DNA of 6,561 nucleotides from an uncultured Gammaproteobacteria bacterium (GTDB lineage: Bacteria; Pseudomonadota; Gammaproteobacteria; Pseudomonadales; Azotimanducaceae_A). The stretch covers positions 1 through 6,561 of the forward strand of contig CAJWGQ010000164.1 of assembly GCA_913041025.1 (NCBI GenBank), in the 5' to 3' direction. This document shows, piece by piece, positions 5,900 to 6,561 of the stretch (position 1 is the first letter of the stretch; each line of letters starts with the position of its first letter). The notes under the pieces were generated by a model. The model was not told the origin of the DNA. It searched no databases and worked only from the letters and a program-made list of their open reading frames with translations. The translations under genes were made by a program, and so were the position numbers.

Positions 5900-6561
5900 T
5901 TAGACGGTTTGCATTACTTCTTCTTGATCCTTCGGGACGTAAAAGTGAGAACCAGGTCGAAAGTCGTAGCCTAGGTCTCCCAGTAGTCTTCGCTGTCTAG
6001 GAGAGCACTGTTGCGCGATGTCTGGTGTCACGTTGTGATCGTAGCTCCTGACCCATAGCTGGCAGTAATTATAAAGAAGGATCTTTCGAGGATTGGCTGA
6101 GATATTTTTTGCTGGTCCGTGCCAAAGTGAATGTGGGAATAGATAGACATCGCCCGCCTTACCCATCAACTGATGCGCACCTGGCGAATAAGGTGTCATT
6201 ACCTCCGCACTTCCATAGGGGATCTGATTCCTCTGGCTGCCTGGAAAAACCGTAAGATTACCCGAGTCTTTTTCTGTCACGTCGGTTAACACGAACATCG
6301 CTTTCATTGCGATCGGAGGGCTTCCCTCGGTCACTTGAGTCATCCTTAAAGACTCCCCTCCGTCAGTGTGAGTGTAACCGGGGAATGTGTCTGATGAATT
6401 GCGAACGATTGCCTGGGTCATGGACAACATGATGTTCGGGCCCATGATCTGCAATATATAGTCAAAGAGCGGTGTCTGATCCATTAGGTCGATAAATTCC
6501 TTGCCATAAATAAGCAAGTCTCGTCTATCCATAAAACCTTCGGGATCTAAATCCTTCGCCG
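5900..6561 (-). CDS. Phytanoyl-CoA dioxygenase (PhyH) family oxygenase, N-terminus missing (partial)
   Basis: PhyH proteins are non-haem Fe(II)/2-oxoglutarate oxygenases that hydroxylate small molecules or lipids. Numbering from the in-frame ATG at 6532, the facial triad is visible: H55 and D57 in YTHTDGG and distal H138 in SLWHGPAKN, with R149 in PRKILLY placed to bind the 2-oxoglutarate carboxylate. FVLTDVTEKDSGNLTVFPGSQ (about 80-100) is the usual family segment, though such proteins are normally about 250-300 residues. The frame stays open from 6532 to the window edge (AKDLDPEGF precedes that Met), so the Met is probably internal and the true start lies outside. The C-terminus is complete and stops at 5900-5902, directly against the TGA of the aldolase gene with no base between. 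Transcripts of the two genes would overlap at their 3' ends. No terminator hairpin is seen within this gene end. It is a soluble enzyme of unknown substrate; ectoine hydroxylase is unlikely because the neighbours are not ectoine genes. Confidence 0.88.
   Translation of the reverse strand, partial: AKDLDPEGFMDRRDLLIYGKEFIDLMDQTPLFDYILQIMGPNIMLSMTQAIVRNSSDTFPGYTHTDGGESLRMTQVTEGSPPIAMKAMFVLTDVTEKDSGNLTVFPGSQRNQIPYGSAEVMTPYSPGAHQLMGKAGDVYLFPHSLWHGPAKNISANPRKILLYNYCQLWVRSYDHNVTPDIAQQCSPRQRRLLGDLGYDFRPGSHFYVPKDQEEVMQTV

Noticed and set aside
1..6561. Mobile element, phage, CRISPR or defence system
   Set aside because: There is no transposase, integrase, terminal inverted repeat, spaced direct-repeat array or nuclease/helicase gene, and all large frames are explained by household-type enzymes and flagellin.

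Overview
The window looks like chromosomal DNA of a flagellated, heterotrophic Gram-negative bacterium, most likely a marine-type gammaproteobacterium. This is inferred from the style of the flagellin ends, the sigma-28 promoter pattern TAAA-N15-GCCGATNN, the intermediate G+C and the mix of small-molecule oxidation and C-C cleavage genes. No rRNA, tRNA, transposase, integrase, phage gene or CRISPR array is visible, and taxonomy cannot be fixed from this sequence alone.

Layout, left to right. Bases 1-143 may hold the last codons of a plus-strand gene entering from the left, then a short gap. A minus-strand FAD-dependent amine/amino-acid oxidase-type gene (144-1460) is divergent from a large flagellin gene (1804-3732). 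The 343-bp region between them holds a well-formed sigma-28 promoter, a hairpin at the predicted 5' end of the flagellin mRNA, a palindrome, and a four-codon leader ORF that duplicates the flagellin start. A second plus-strand pair follows: an Amidohydro_2-type metal-dependent hydrolase (3824-4978) and an HpcH/HpaI-type aldolase homologue (5102-5899). The last gene, a phytanoyl-CoA dioxygenase (PhyH)-family Fe(II)/2-oxoglutarate oxygenase, is on the minus strand (5900-6561). It meets the aldolase gene stop-to-stop with no base between them and runs off the right edge.

How the genes may work together. The flagellin is exported and polymerised into the filament. It stands alone, without the fliD, fliS, flaG or second flagellin gene that often sit beside it. 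The amidohydrolase, aldolase homologue and PhyH oxygenase are soluble cytoplasmic enzyme types often found in catabolic islands for an organic acid or other small substrate, but no substrate can be read from the sequence. The FAD oxidase fits an amine or N-alkyl amino-acid oxidation role and is not obviously linked to the other three.

The main points for a second look are the aldolase homologue, which keeps the metal-binding Glu and Asp but lacks the usual His-Asp dyad and substrate Arg; the flagellin, with about 400 residues of central domain including a hook-IN-like module; and the structured flagellin leader. I see no strong evidence for a wholly new multi-gene system such as a defence, toxin or mobile system.
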